Of a DNA stretch of 64,000 nucleotides, positions 36,865-46,094 are shown piece after piece. The first letter of the stretch is position 1; each line of letters opens with the position of its first letter. The position numbers were made by a program, and so were the translations under genes. Below the pieces are notes generated by a model. That model worked only from the letters and a program-made list of their open reading frames with translations. It was not told the DNA's origin and ran no database searches. Source of the stretch: Selenomonas sp. oral taxon 920 (lineage in GTDB: Bacteria > Bacillota > Negativicutes > Selenomonadales > Selenomonadaceae). The stretch lies in the NCBI RefSeq assembly GCF_001717585.1, contig NZ_CP017042.1, positions 595,501 through 659,500 of the forward strand, read 5' to 3'.

Positions 36865-37976
36865 ACATCATCGTATCCGGCGGCGGGACGGGCGGACACA
36901 TCTATCCTGCACTCACGATCATTCACGCAATTCAGCGGCGTGAGCCGTCCGCACGCATTCTCTATGTCGGCGGACGCAACGGGCTTGAGGCGGACATCGT
37001 CCCACGCGAGGGCATTGACTTCATCGCAATGGATCTCGCGGGCTTTCAACGCAGCATTTCCATTGAGAACATCAGCCGTGCATGGCGTGCTTTGCGTGCG
37101 GTTGCGCGTGCACGCGGCATTGTGCATGGATTTCGTCCCGATGTTGCCATCGGGACGGGCGGCTATGTTGCGGGACCGATCTTGCTTGCGGCGAGTCTGG
37201 CGGGCGTGCCGACACTCGTGCAGGAGCAGAATGTCTTTGCGGGTGTGACGAATCGCATTCTCGCGAGGTTTGCGACGGCAATCGCTGTTGGCATGGAGGA
37301 CGCACGACGCGTCTTCCCGCAGGAAAAGACCTATGTGACGGGCAACCCGATCCGCCCTGAGGTGCTCACGGCGACGCGTGCTGATGGTGCGCGGGCATTC
37401 GGCTTTGACCCCGCGAAGAAGACTGTGCTCGTCTCGGGCGGCAGCCGTGGGGCGCGCTCGATCAACCGTGCGATGGTTGAGGTGATCGCGCACGCGGCGG
37501 AGCAGACAGAGGTGCAGTATCTCCATGTGACGGGTGCGGATGAGCATGGGGACACGCTCGCACGCATTCGGAATGCGGGTATCCGTCTCGAGGAGCATCC
37601 GCATCTGCGCGTCCTGCCGTATCTCTACAATATGCCGGAGGCGATGGCGATGGCAGATGTTGCCGTCTTTCGCGCGGGCGCAACGGGGCTTGCGGAGCTC
37701 GCGGCACGGGGGGTGCCCGCGATCCTCATTCCGTATCCGTACGCAGCGGAAAACCATCAGGAGAAGAATGCGCGTGCGATGGAGGCGGCGGGGGCGGCAG
37801 AGGTCATCCTCAACCGAGATGTCAGCTCCGCTGCACTGGAGAGAGCGCTCCATGCACTGCTCACAGACGATGTACGCCGCGCGGCAATGGCGGCAGCGAT
37901 GAAACAACTTGGAAAACCGGAGGCGGCGGAGGAGATTGCGGCACTCGCGCTGCGGATTTGTCATAGAGAAGGGTGA
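36861..37976 (+). CDS. murG: Lipid II synthase, UDP-GlcNAc transferase
   Basis: 371 residues, glycosyltransferase family 28. It adds GlcNAc to lipid I on the inner face of the cytoplasmic membrane. The glycine-rich GGGTGGHIYPAL is at the N terminus, LVSGGSRGARSINRA is the second glycine loop, and FRAGATGLAELAARG is the UDP-GlcNAc contact region. It overlaps murD by ATGA. ftsW, which commonly precedes murG, is absent. Confidence 0.96.
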   Translation: MNIIVSGGGTGGHIYPALTIIHAIQRREPSARILYVGGRNGLEADIVPREGIDFIAMDLAGFQRSISIENISRAWRALRAVARARGIVHGFRPDVAIGTGGYVAGPILLAASLAGVPTLVQEQNVFAGVTNRILARFATAIAVGMEDARRVFPQEKTYVTGNPIRPEVLTATRADGARAFGFDPAKKTVLVSGGSRGARSINRAMVEVIAHAAEQTEVQYLHVTGADEHGDTLARIRNAGIRLEEHPHLRVLPYLYNMPEAMAMADVAVFRAGATGLAELAARGVPAILIPYPYAAENHQEKNARAMEAAGAAEVILNRDVSSAALERALHALLTDDVRRAAMAAAMKQLGKPEAAEEIAALALRICHREG

Positions 37977-37981
37977 GAATC

Positions 37982-40312
37982 GTGCTTAAGGATTTGAAGG
38001 GGATTCAAAACATACATTTTGTCGGTATCGGCGGTGCAGGGATGAGCCCGCTCGCGAAGATTCTCCTACTGCTCGGCTACAAGGTGTCCGGCTCCGATCA
38101 GGGTTCATCGCCCATCATCGAGGAGCTCGTACGTCTCGGCGCTCGTATATGGACGGATGGTCAGCGTGCGGAGAATGTGCGCGGTGCGGATGCCATCGTG
38201 GTCTCCACGGCGATTCCCTACGACAACCCTGAGGTGATTGCAGCGTGGGATCTGCGCATCCCAAAGCTGCACCGCTCGGATATCAACGCGGCACTGGTCA
38301 ACGAGTACGACGGCATCGCCGTCGCGGGCTCGCACGGCAAGACGACGACCACCTCTATGATCGGCGTGACACTTGACCGTGTGGGCATATCGCCGACCAT
38401 CATCGTCGGCGGCGAGGTGCCGGATCTTGGTACGAATGCAAAGCTCGGTACGAGCCGCTACCTCGTCTCCGAGGCGGACGAGAGTGACGGGTCCTTCCTG
38501 AAGCTGCGCCCGCACATTGCCGTTGTGACGAACGTCGAGGACGACCACATGGATCACTACGGCACGATGGAGAAGATCATCGAGGCGTTCCGCACATTTG
38601 TCGATCAGGCGGACGAGGACGGCACGGCTGTCCTTTGCTTTGAAAATGATATTTTGCGTGAGATTGCGGCGGAGACAAAACGGCGCGTCATCTCCTATGC
38701 CATTGATCGGGAGGCGGACTACCGTGCGGCGGACATCGAGACGCACGGCTCCGTCATCTCCTTTACGGTGTACGAGCGCGGGGAAAAACTTGGGCGCATT
38801 TCGCTCAACATCCCCGGGCGGCACAACGTGCTCAACGCGCTCGCCTGTATTGCCGTCGCACGGCTCGCGGATGTTGGATTTGCACAGATTCAGGACGCAC
38901 TTGCGGGCTTCCACGGGGCAAAGCGCCGCTTCCAGACGAAGGGCAAGGAGTGCGGTGTCTGGGTGGTGGACGACTACGCGCACCATCCGACGGAGATCGC
39001 CGTGACGCTGACGGCAGCGCGTGCGACGAACCCCGCACGCCTCATCTGCGTTTTTCAGCCGCATCGCTACACGCGGACGCAGCTCCTGCGCGAGGAGTTC
39101 GGTGCGTGCTTTGCATCTGCCGATCTGCTGCTCCTCACCGATGTCTACGCGGCAGGGGAGACGCCGATTCCGGGCATCAGCGGAGAGACGCTGATGGAGG
39201 AGGTCGCGCGGCAGACGGGGCAGGATGCCGTCTACCTGCCGGAGCATGCTGACCTCGAACGCTATCTTGCCCAGCATGTGCGCGCGGGCGACCTTGTTAT
39301 CACAATGGGGGCAGGAAACATTCTCGAGGTTGGGGAGGCACTGGTCGAGCAGCTGAAGAATGGTACGGCAGGCCAGGGGGAGGCACCCATCGTCGTCGTC
39401 ATGGGCGGCCCATCGAGTGAGGCTGAGGTATCGCGCCGCTCGGGCGGGGCAATCCTTGCGGCGCTGCGTGAGAAAGGCTATCCCGCCGTCGGTATGGAAC
39501 TGGATCCGCCTGCATTTGCCGAGGAGATTCGAAAACTCCGTCCCGCAATCGTCTTTAACGCCCTGCATGGCAAGTACGGCGAGGACGGCATCCTGCAGGG
39601 AACGCTCGATATGCTCGGCATTCCTTACACAGGCTCGGGCGTTCGCGCCGCAGCGCTTACAATGGACAAGCTGACGGCAAAGCGCATCTTCCGCGCGGAG
39701 GGGATTGCAACGCCGCGCTTCCTATGCCTCCATGCGGGAGAGCGGGACGAACACACGGCAGAACGTGTGCGGGCAGCATTTGACCTGCCCGTCGTTGTCA
39801 AGGCACCCGAGCAGGGATCGAGCATCGGCGTTTACATCGTGACGCGCGCAGATGAACTCCGGAAGGCGATCGACGAGGCGTTCACCTATGGAGATGAGGT
39901 GCTCGTCGAGGAGTTCATCCATGGGCGCGAGCTCACCGTTGTCGTCTGGGGCACACCCACGCATGCGGAGGCGCTGCCCGTCATTGAGATTACGACCACC
40001 TCGGGACGCTACGACTACGAGAGCAAGTACACGCCGGGCGCATCGGCACATATCGTTCCTGCAGAAATATCCGAAGACTGTACGGCGGCGGTACAGGATC
40101 TCGCCGTGCGTGCCTTCACCGCATGCGGCTGTGCGGGAGTTGCGCGCCTCGATGTCATGCTGAGTGATGCGGGCGAGCCCTACGCGATCGAAGTCAACGC
40201 AGTACCGGGCATGACGGAGACCTCACTCGTCCCCGATGCCGCACGTGCCGTCGGCATTGAGTTCCCTGAGCTCTGCGAGAAAATCCTCGCGATGGCAGGG
40301 TATCATCGATGA
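37982..40312 (+). CDS. murC-ddl: Fused UDP-MurNAc--L-alanine ligase and D-alanine--D-alanine ligase
   Basis: 776 residues in one uninterrupted frame. Residues 1 to about 458 are MurC, with IHFVGIGGAGMSPLA at the N terminus and the ATP loop AGSHGKTTTTSM near 115. A short linker follows, and from about 470 a complete ATP-grasp D-Ala-D-Ala ligase, with VVMGGPSSEAEVSRRSGGA, KAPEQGSSIGV and IEVNAVPGMTETSLVP. The protein would catalyse the first and a late amino-acid step of UDP-MurNAc-pentapeptide synthesis. GTG 37982 has the better ribosome-site spacing; GTG 37973 is an alternative. Its stop overlaps ftsQ. Confidence 0.93.
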   Translation: MLKDLKGIQNIHFVGIGGAGMSPLAKILLLLGYKVSGSDQGSSPIIEELVRLGARIWTDGQRAENVRGADAIVVSTAIPYDNPEVIAAWDLRIPKLHRSDINAALVNEYDGIAVAGSHGKTTTTSMIGVTLDRVGISPTIIVGGEVPDLGTNAKLGTSRYLVSEADESDGSFLKLRPHIAVVTNVEDDHMDHYGTMEKIIEAFRTFVDQADEDGTAVLCFENDILREIAAETKRRVISYAIDREADYRAADIETHGSVISFTVYERGEKLGRISLNIPGRHNVLNALACIAVARLADVGFAQIQDALAGFHGAKRRFQTKGKECGVWVVDDYAHHPTEIAVTLTAARATNPARLICVFQPHRYTRTQLLREEFGACFASADLLLLTDVYAAGETPIPGISGETLMEEVARQTGQDAVYLPEHADLERYLAQHVRAGDLVITMGAGNILEVGEALVEQLKNGTAGQGEAPIVVVMGGPSSEAEVSRRSGGAILAALREKGYPAVGMELDPPAFAEEIRKLRPAIVFNALHGKYGEDGILQGTLDMLGIPYTGSGVRAAALTMDKLTAKRIFRAEGIATPRFLCLHAGERDEHTAERVRAAFDLPVVVKAPEQGSSIGVYIVTRADELRKAIDEAFTYGDEVLVEEFIHGRELTVVVWGTPTHAEALPVIEITTTSGRYDYESKYTPGASAHIVPAEISEDCTAAVQDLAVRAFTACGCAGVARLDVMLSDAGEPYAIEVNAVPGMTETSLVPDAARAVGIEFPELCEKILAMAGYHR

Positions 40313-41037
40313 GCTCACGACGCGTACTCAAGGGGGCGTTCTACCTCCTCGGGATTGCCGCCGTCATCGCCGGGCTCATCTACTCACCGCTCTTCACCTT
40401 TCAGCAGCTCGTTGTGCACGGCAACATCCATCTGGACGAGGCAGAGCTCTGCGAGATTGCCCGCATCCAATACGGTGCGCGCCTGTTCGAGCTCAAGACG
40501 GACGCCATGACGGCGAACCTGCTCCGCGACCTGCGCATCGAGTCCGCCGTTGTGCGGCGGCAGCTGCCAAATAAGATCGAGATGGACATTGTTGAGCGCA
40601 TCCCCGTTGCAACGGTTGCGTGTGATTACGGCTATCTGGACTTTGACCGGCAGGGCAAGGTCATCGCCAGCTACCGTTCGCTCAAAGGGGCGGATATTCC
40701 CATTGTCACGGGGGTGAAGCTGCGCGATCTCTACATTGGGGACGACAACAACAACGCGCAGGTTGCGAAAGTGCTCCTGTTCCTCGGCAAAATCGACCCG
40801 GCGGACATCGGGCAGATCTCCGAGGTCAATATCACCGTGCCGTCTGCGGTCGTCGCCTATACCAAGACCGCACTGCCCATCCGGCTCGGAGAGCTGGAAC
40901 GTATTCCGGAAAAGGCGGGGCTGACGCAGGATTTTCTGCAGGATCAGAAAACCACGCGGCACACGGTGGAGTATGTTGATTTCAGCTATGATGCACCATT
41001 CATCAAACTCGCAGATAAAACCACAGAGGGGAAGTAA
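40309..41037 (+). CDS. ftsQ: Cell division protein FtsQ/DivIB
   Basis: 242 residues: a short cytoplasmic start, a membrane helix at about 9-27, then a POTRA domain (FTFQQLVVHGNIHLDEAEL) and a beta domain. It acts at the divisome with FtsL. It overlaps the murC-ddl stop by four bases and abuts the DUF881 gene directly. Confidence 0.9.
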   Translation: MSSRRVLKGAFYLLGIAAVIAGLIYSPLFTFQQLVVHGNIHLDEAELCEIARIQYGARLFELKTDAMTANLLRDLRIESAVVRRQLPNKIEMDIVERIPVATVACDYGYLDFDRQGKVIASYRSLKGADIPIVTGVKLRDLYIGDDNNNAQVAKVLLFLGKIDPADIGQISEVNITVPSAVVAYTKTALPIRLGELERIPEKAGLTQDFLQDQKTTRHTVEYVDFSYDAPFIKLADKTTEGK

Positions 41038-41739
41038 ATGAAACAATTTTGGAAAGGCGGGTGGCTGATCGCACTCGTCTGCGTCTTGATCGGCTTCATG
41101 ATCGCCGTGCAGTTCCGCACGGCACAGGACGGGAAAGGGAGCCTGTCCCAGCAGCGCATTGAGGAAATCTCAGATCGTCTGCTCCAGACTGAACATGAAC
41201 GCGACGAACTCGGCGAGGAACTGCGTAAGATGCAGGCGGCAGCAGCCAATGCGGAGAATAAAGAAGACCAAGAGATGCTGCGCTACCGCGCTGCGCTCGT
41301 CCCCCTTGTGGGTGAGGGGGTTATCGTGCGCATGGATGACAGTGCAAAGCCCGTCAAGGCGGGTGAGAATCCAAACCTCTACGTCATCCACGACGACGAT
41401 CTCCTGCGCGTCATCAATGAACTGCGCGCGGCGGGTGCGGAGGCAATCTCCGTCAACGGACAGCGCCTGACGGGCATCTCCGAGATTCGCTGCGCGGGAC
41501 CGACACTCTCCGTAAACAATGTGCGTTCGTCTGCACCCTTCGAAGTGCGCGCCATCGGCGACAAGAAATCCCTCGAGAACTCGCTGCGTATGCGCGGCGG
41601 TGTTGTCGAGACGCTGAGTGTCTGGGGCATCCAGCTCGACATTAAGGTCAGCGATGACGTCTACATCCCGCCCTATCGCGGGAGTATCCGCCAGAGCTAT
41701 GCGCATGAGACCGAGGAGCGCGAGGAGGGAAGCAAATGA
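41038..41739 (+). CDS. DUF881 family protein
   Basis: 233 residues: an N-terminal membrane helix (about 9-25), a coiled coil (about 38-80), then the DUF881 domain with LVPLVGEGVIVRMDD, LLRVINELRAAGAEAISVNGQRL and the PYRGS end. Relatives (YlxW/YlxX) lie between divIB and ftsZ in many Firmicutes and Actinobacteria; the role is not established. It starts directly after the ftsQ stop and overlaps the next gene by four bases. Confidence 0.9.
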   Translation: MKQFWKGGWLIALVCVLIGFMIAVQFRTAQDGKGSLSQQRIEEISDRLLQTEHERDELGEELRKMQAAAANAENKEDQEMLRYRAALVPLVGEGVIVRMDDSAKPVKAGENPNLYVIHDDDLLRVINELRAAGAEAISVNGQRLTGISEIRCAGPTLSVNNVRSSAPFEVRAIGDKKSLENSLRMRGGVVETLSVWGIQLDIKVSDDVYIPPYRGSIRQSYAHETEEREEGSK

Positions 41740-42086
41740 TCTACATCGTCATCGTCAGCCTCGCCATCGGACTCCTGATTGGCTACAACAGTCCGATCGT
41801 CATACCGCTCGCCTACTCGAAACTCTTCTCCGTCGCACTTGTCGCTGCACTCGATGCTGCCTTCGGCGGACTCAGGGCGGCTGTTGCGGAGCGCTTTGAC
41901 AAGCATGTCTTTGTCACGGGCTTTTTCTCGAACACACTGCTTGCTGCGGCGCTCGTCTTTATCGGCGACCGCCTCGGCATTGACCTCTACTACGTCGCCC
42001 TGCTCGCATTCGGCTTCCGTATCTTCAAGAATCTTGCCATCCTGCGCCGCTACCTGCTCAAAGACTATCGGGACGGCGCACAATAA
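41736..42086 (+). CDS. sbp: Small basic protein, DUF1290
   Basis: 116 residues with three or four membrane helices and the family pattern GLLIGYNSPIVIPLAYSK and ALDAAFGGLRA. Homologues lie between the DUF881 genes and ftsZ/ftsA in Firmicutes and are presumed to act in division. It overlaps the DUF881 gene by ATGA and is followed by 119 bases of low-GC sequence before ftsZ. Confidence 0.9.
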   Translation: MIYIVIVSLAIGLLIGYNSPIVIPLAYSKLFSVALVAALDAAFGGLRAAVAERFDKHVFVTGFFSNTLLAAALVFIGDRLGIDLYYVALLAFGFRIFKNLAILRRYLLKDYRDGAQ

Positions 42087-42205
42087 AATCATCTAAAAAA
42101 TTCCTCATGCTATGGAAATATATTGATTTTCATGGTAAAATGGGCGAGGAAATTCTTATTTATTGATCGAAGAAATGATTCACATACGATATGGAGGCTG
42201 AAGCT

Positions 42206-43444
42206 GTGTTCGAAATGGATGATAACTTTGAAGAACTTGCAAAGATCATCGTTGTCGGTGTAGGCGGCGGCGGCGGCAATGCGGTAAATAACATGATCGA
42301 CTCCGGTCTGCAGGGCGTTGAGTTCGTTGCGATCAATACGGATGCACAGGCTCTCCTGCAGTCGAAGGCAGCTGTACGCATTCAGATCGGTGAGAAGCGC
42401 ACGCGCGGACTCGGTGCCGGTGCGCGTCCCGAGATCGGCGAGGCAGCTGCGACGGAGAGCCGTGAGAAGATCGTCGAAGCTCTGCGCGGTGCGGACATGG
42501 TGTTCATCACGGCCGGTATGGGCGGCGGCACGGGCACGGGTGCAGCACCCGTGGTCGCTGAGTGTGCACGCGAGCTTGGCGCACTGACCGTTGCCGTCGT
42601 GACGCGTCCCTTCTCCTATGAGGGCATGACGCGTGCGCGCAACGCAGACTCCGGCATCACAAACCTGCAGCAGCACGTCGATACCATCATTACGATTCCG
42701 AACGACCGCCTCATGAAGATCATCGACAAGAGCACGCCTGTCACCGAGGCATTCAGCAAGGTGGATAATGTACTCTGGCAGGGCGTTAAGGGCATCACCG
42801 ATCTCATCACGAATCAGGGCGTTGTCAACCTCGATTTTGCAGATGTGCAGACGACGATGGCAAACGGCGGCGCGGCGATCATGGGCATTGGCGAGGCGCG
42901 CGGCGAGGGCGCATCCGTAGCGGCGGCAAAGGCGGCAATCGAGTCGCCGCTGCTCGAGACGAGCATCGAGGGCGCGACCTCCGTCATCATGAACTTCACA
43001 GGTTCCAAGACACTCAGCATGTTCGAGGTCAACGAGGCATCCGAGTGGCTGAACAGCGTGATTATGAACGCGACAAACGGCCGTCAGGCAAATATCATCT
43101 GGGGCATCGGCGTCGATGAGACACTCGAGGACAGTGTGCGCGTCACCGTCGTTGCGACGGGCTTCGGAATGACCGAGAGCGGCGTCGCCGCTCCTGCGGA
43201 ATCGGACACCGGGCTCAGTGCAGACTGGATCTCCATGCCGGGCATTGGAGGCGCTTCTGTCCAGAAAACGCCGGCATCCGCGCCCTCTGCGCAGCCGCAG
43301 GCACAGGCGCGCCCTGCTGCAGCCATCGTGCCTCCGAATACGGGTACCGCGGCGAACAACCGCCGCATGAATGTCGTTGAGCCGAACACGGGCTCCGGCG
43401 GCACGGATATCATCGACATCCCCGCGTGGATGCGTCAGCGCTGA
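42206..43444 (+). CDS. ftsZ: Cell division protein FtsZ
   Basis: 412 residues, the tubulin-like GTPase that forms the division ring. [16 protein letters not shown] starts the GTP site, [14 protein letters not shown] is the tubulin signature, and a disordered proline/alanine linker leads to the C-terminal peptide [12 protein letters not shown], which docks membrane anchors. GTG 42206 is preferred because ggagg lies eight bases upstream; ATG 42191 contains that ribosome site within its own codons. The 119-base upstream gap is low in GC and holds weak promoter-like hexamers (tggaaa, taaaat). No ftsA is present; SepF elsewhere may serve as anchor. Confidence 0.96.
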   Translation: MFEMDDNFEELAKIIVVGVGGGGGNAVNNMIDSGLQGVEFVAINTDAQALLQSKAAVRIQIGEKRTRGLGAGARPEIGEAAATESREKIVEALRGADMVFITAGMGGGTGTGAAPVVAECARELGALTVAVVTRPFSYEGMTRARNADSGITNLQQHVDTIITIPNDRLMKIIDKSTPVTEAFSKVDNVLWQGVKGITDLITNQGVVNLDFADVQTTMANGGAAIMGIGEARGEGASVAAAKAAIESPLLETSIEGATSVIMNFTGSKTLSMFEVNEASEWLNSVIMNATNGRQANIIWGIGVDETLEDSVRVTVVATGFGMTESGVAAPAESDTGLSADWISMPGIGGASVQKTPASAPSAQPQAQARPAAAIVPPNTGTAANNRRMNVVEPNTGSGGTDIIDIPAWMRQR

Positions 43445-43474
43445 AAAGAGAAACTGCGCGAGGAGGGACTGCGG

Positions 43475-43927
43475 TTGAAGCCGATTATTGTCATGGGAGC
43501 AGATCATGCCGGTTGGCGTATGAAAGAGTTCCTCAAAGAAAAGCTTCAAGAAGAAGGGTATACGGTTGCAGACAAGGGAACGGACAGTGAGGTTTCTGCA
43601 GACTCTCATGACTATGCGGTTGCAGTGGGGGAGGAAGTCGCTGCGGCACAGGATAAGCTGGGCATCCTGATCTGCGGTACCGGCATTGGAATGTCGATGT
43701 CGGCCAATAAGGTCAACGGCATTCGTGCTTCCTTGGTTTCTGATCTCTTCTCTGCGCAAATGACGCGGGAGCATAATGCGGCAAATGTCCTTTGTATGGG
43801 CGCGCGTGTCATTGCAAACCAGATGGCATGGGAAATTACAAAGGTTTGGCTGGCATCAGAGCCGCTTGGCGGGAAGTATGCGAAGCGTGTGACGAAGATG
43901 ATGGACTACGAGAAAACACGGATCTAA
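43475..43927 (+). CDS. rpiB: Ribose-5-phosphate isomerase B
   Basis: 150 residues of the RpiB/LacAB family. It interconverts ribose-5-phosphate and ribulose-5-phosphate. The N terminus IIVMGADHAGWRMKE and the catalytic cysteine region ILICGTGIGMSMSANK are diagnostic. It starts at TTG behind gaggaggga, 30 bases after ftsZ, so it may share the ftsZ transcript. Confidence 0.93.
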   Translation: MKPIIVMGADHAGWRMKEFLKEKLQEEGYTVADKGTDSEVSADSHDYAVAVGEEVAAAQDKLGILICGTGIGMSMSANKVNGIRASLVSDLFSAQMTREHNAANVLCMGARVIANQMAWEITKVWLASEPLGGKYAKRVTKMMDYEKTRI

Positions 43928-44018
43928 AATCTTAATGGACTCATAATACCTTTCCAAACCCGGCTGCTCTACGCGATTTCTTCTGACCGTGGGCGGCGTT
44001 CCTCCTGCTTCAAGGCAC

Positions 44019-44061
44019 AAAAAAGATGTTATTGCATATACTGTGCAATAACATCTTTTTT
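44019..44061. terminator. Bidirectional terminator between rpiB and aroH
   Basis: aaaaaagatgttattgca pairs perfectly with its complement around a short loop (about 44019-44061), with A and T runs on both sides. It ends both converging transcripts. The 90 bases between rpiB and this hairpin show no other feature. Confidence 0.95.
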
Positions 44062-44078
44062 GTGTCATATTATATTAT

Positions 44079-44438
44079 CTATCCCTCCAAATCGGGACGC
44101 AGATGTGCTGCTTCGCGCAGGTAGACGTGATGGATGTCAGACTGTGCAGCATCCGTATTGACGAGGAGGAGAACGCGGATACAGCGCGGGAGGCTGTCGT
44201 CGATGGCACATTGACGTGCGTCAAAGAGTGGAACGAGGTCAAAGCCTGCAATGCGGCGCACACCCGCCGTTGGAAATGCCGCTGTCAGATCCTCGGTCAC
44301 GCTGAAGATTGCCGCCCCGATGTCAACAGGAGCAACGTTATTGGTGTGCAGAATCTCCGTCATTAGTTCCTGTGCCGCCTGCCAGATCGCGTCTTTGTCA
44401 TTGCGCCCGACGGTGATGGCGCCGCGTATACCGCGCAT
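44079..44438 (-). CDS. aroH: Chorismate mutase, AroH type
   Basis: 119 residues of the AroH-class trimeric chorismate mutase, which makes prephenate for phenylalanine and tyrosine. Conserved segments are MRGIRGAITV, FSVTEDLTAAFP, AGFDLVPLFDARQ, RCIRVLLLVNT and HHVYLREAAHLRPDL. It is the last gene of the minus-strand cluster, three bases after the UbiB-type gene; the functional link between the two is unclear. Confidence 0.93.
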   Translation of the reverse strand: MRGIRGAITVGRNDKDAIWQAAQELMTEILHTNNVAPVDIGAAIFSVTEDLTAAFPTAGVRRIAGFDLVPLFDARQCAIDDSLPRCIRVLLLVNTDAAQSDIHHVYLREAAHLRPDLEG

Positions 44439-44441
44439 ACT

Positions 44442-46037
44442 CTACACTCCCTTGTGGATGTTCCAGATCAGCCGAATACTCAGGATGAATGCAATGAGAT
44501 AGCCGAGAATGCCGAGCACGGGGATGCCGCCGAGCTGCGGCTTCATATCCGTCGTACAGATGGTGCTCGAGGCGATGAGAAGCGCCGCGCACAGGAGGGC
44601 AATGATGAGTTTGTTGATCATCTTGTCAAAGCGCTGTACGGGTTCCTCCGAGCCGGTGAGGTCAATGTTGAGCTTCGCCTGTCCGCTCATGGTCATCTTC
44701 AGGAGGTCGGCAAGCTGCTCGGGGATCTGGACGGACTTGCGCAGGAGCATGATGCCCTCCTGCCGTGCCTTGGTGAGTCCCTCGCGCCATGTCATGCCCT
44801 GCACGATGCCGAGTGAGAGGCTGCGCGCAAAGATCTCGAGGAAGCTGACCTCGGGGGCACAGCGCCGCATGACGATCTCCACAGTCATAACGCCGCGCGC
44901 AAACATCGCAAGCCCGCTTGGGCAGCCGATGTGGTGCATACGCAGGATACCCAGGATCTGATTCGTCAGCACACCCATGTGGACGTCGGTGAAATCGAGG
45001 GAGCCGTACTGCTCCATCATCACGTCAATATCTTGGTAGAGTTGGGCGTGATTGATGCGTCCCCTGACAATGCCGAGCGCGAGGACGGCGGCCTTCATCT
45101 CAAAGGTGTCGTGGGTCGCAAGCGCGAGGATCGCGCGGCGCAGTGCCGTACGGTCACGGTTGCTGAGGCGTCCCATCATGCCGAGATCGAGCCAGACGAT
45201 GGTGCCGTTTCGCACGCGAATGTTGCCGGGGTGCGGGTCACCATGGAAGAAGCCGTCCTCGATGATCTGCTTTGCGTAGTTCTCTCCGAGGCGCCGTCCG
45301 ATCTGGGTGACATTGATGCCTGCTGCGTGCAGGGCATCGGTCTGGTCAAGCGGGATGCCGTCGATGTACTCCATGACGAGGATGTACTGGGTGGAGAGAT
45401 CGCGCAGGACGCGCGGACAGGAGATGAAAGGATTGTCGCGGTTGAGATGGGAGAACTCCTCGATATGTCCCGCCTCAATCAGAAAATCCATCTCCTGCTT
45501 GGCGATGTTCCACATCTCGTCCATGAGGGTGCGAAAATCGACGACATCATCACGACTGACGAGACGGATGATGGTGGCGGCGCGCTTCATGAGCGTGAGA
45601 TCCATGCGCATGATCTCATGGATACCGGGACGCTGCACCTTGATGACGACCTGTTCGCCGTTTGTCAGCTGCGCGCGGTGCGCCTGCGCGATGCTCGCAG
45701 AACCGAGCGGCGTACTGTCGATCGTGCGAAAGACCTTGTTCCACTCGCGGTTGTACTCCTGCTCCACGATGGAGAGGATGACGGGGAAGGGAAGGGGGCG
45801 CGCGCCTGTCTGCAGTTTCATGAGCTCGTCGCAGTACTCCGTCGGGAGGAAGTCTGGGCGCATACTCATGATCTGCCCGAACTTGACAAAGGTGGGACCG
45901 AGATCCTCGAAGATGGCGCGCAGCTTTGCAGGGGTCAGACCGTGCACGATGTCATGACGGCGCAGAACGGTGACCATCTCGCGCAGACGCAGAGCGGCGT
46001 TCTTGTTCTCCGTGCTCTGCAGCAATGTACCCAGCAT
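44442..46037 (-). CDS. UbiB/ABC1 (AarF) family atypical kinase-like protein
   Basis: 531 residues. The family signature KxGQ is in FVKFGQIMSMRPDFLP, the alanine-rich nucleotide loop is STPLGSASIAQAH, and DGFFHGDPHPGNIRV and VWLDLGMMGRL hold the catalytic-loop and metal residues. Two hydrophobic segments close the C terminus and should anchor it in the inner membrane. In other bacteria UbiB supports ubiquinone synthesis; in an anaerobe a menaquinone or lipid-related role is more likely. The ATG follows gggaggtga. Confidence 0.92.
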   Translation of the reverse strand: MLGTLLQSTENKNAALRLREMVTVLRRHDIVHGLTPAKLRAIFEDLGPTFVKFGQIMSMRPDFLPTEYCDELMKLQTGARPLPFPVILSIVEQEYNREWNKVFRTIDSTPLGSASIAQAHRAQLTNGEQVVIKVQRPGIHEIMRMDLTLMKRAATIIRLVSRDDVVDFRTLMDEMWNIAKQEMDFLIEAGHIEEFSHLNRDNPFISCPRVLRDLSTQYILVMEYIDGIPLDQTDALHAAGINVTQIGRRLGENYAKQIIEDGFFHGDPHPGNIRVRNGTIVWLDLGMMGRLSNRDRTALRRAILALATHDTFEMKAAVLALGIVRGRINHAQLYQDIDVMMEQYGSLDFTDVHMGVLTNQILGILRMHHIGCPSGLAMFARGVMTVEIVMRRCAPEVSFLEIFARSLSLGIVQGMTWREGLTKARQEGIMLLRKSVQIPEQLADLLKMTMSGQAKLNIDLTGSEEPVQRFDKMINKLIIALLCAALLIASSTICTTDMKPQLGGIPVLGILGYLIAFILSIRLIWNIHKGV

Positions 46038-46094
46038 GATCTCACCTCCCGGCTCAGCATCTATCCGATGTGCTCCGCTTACTGCCTCCAGAAG

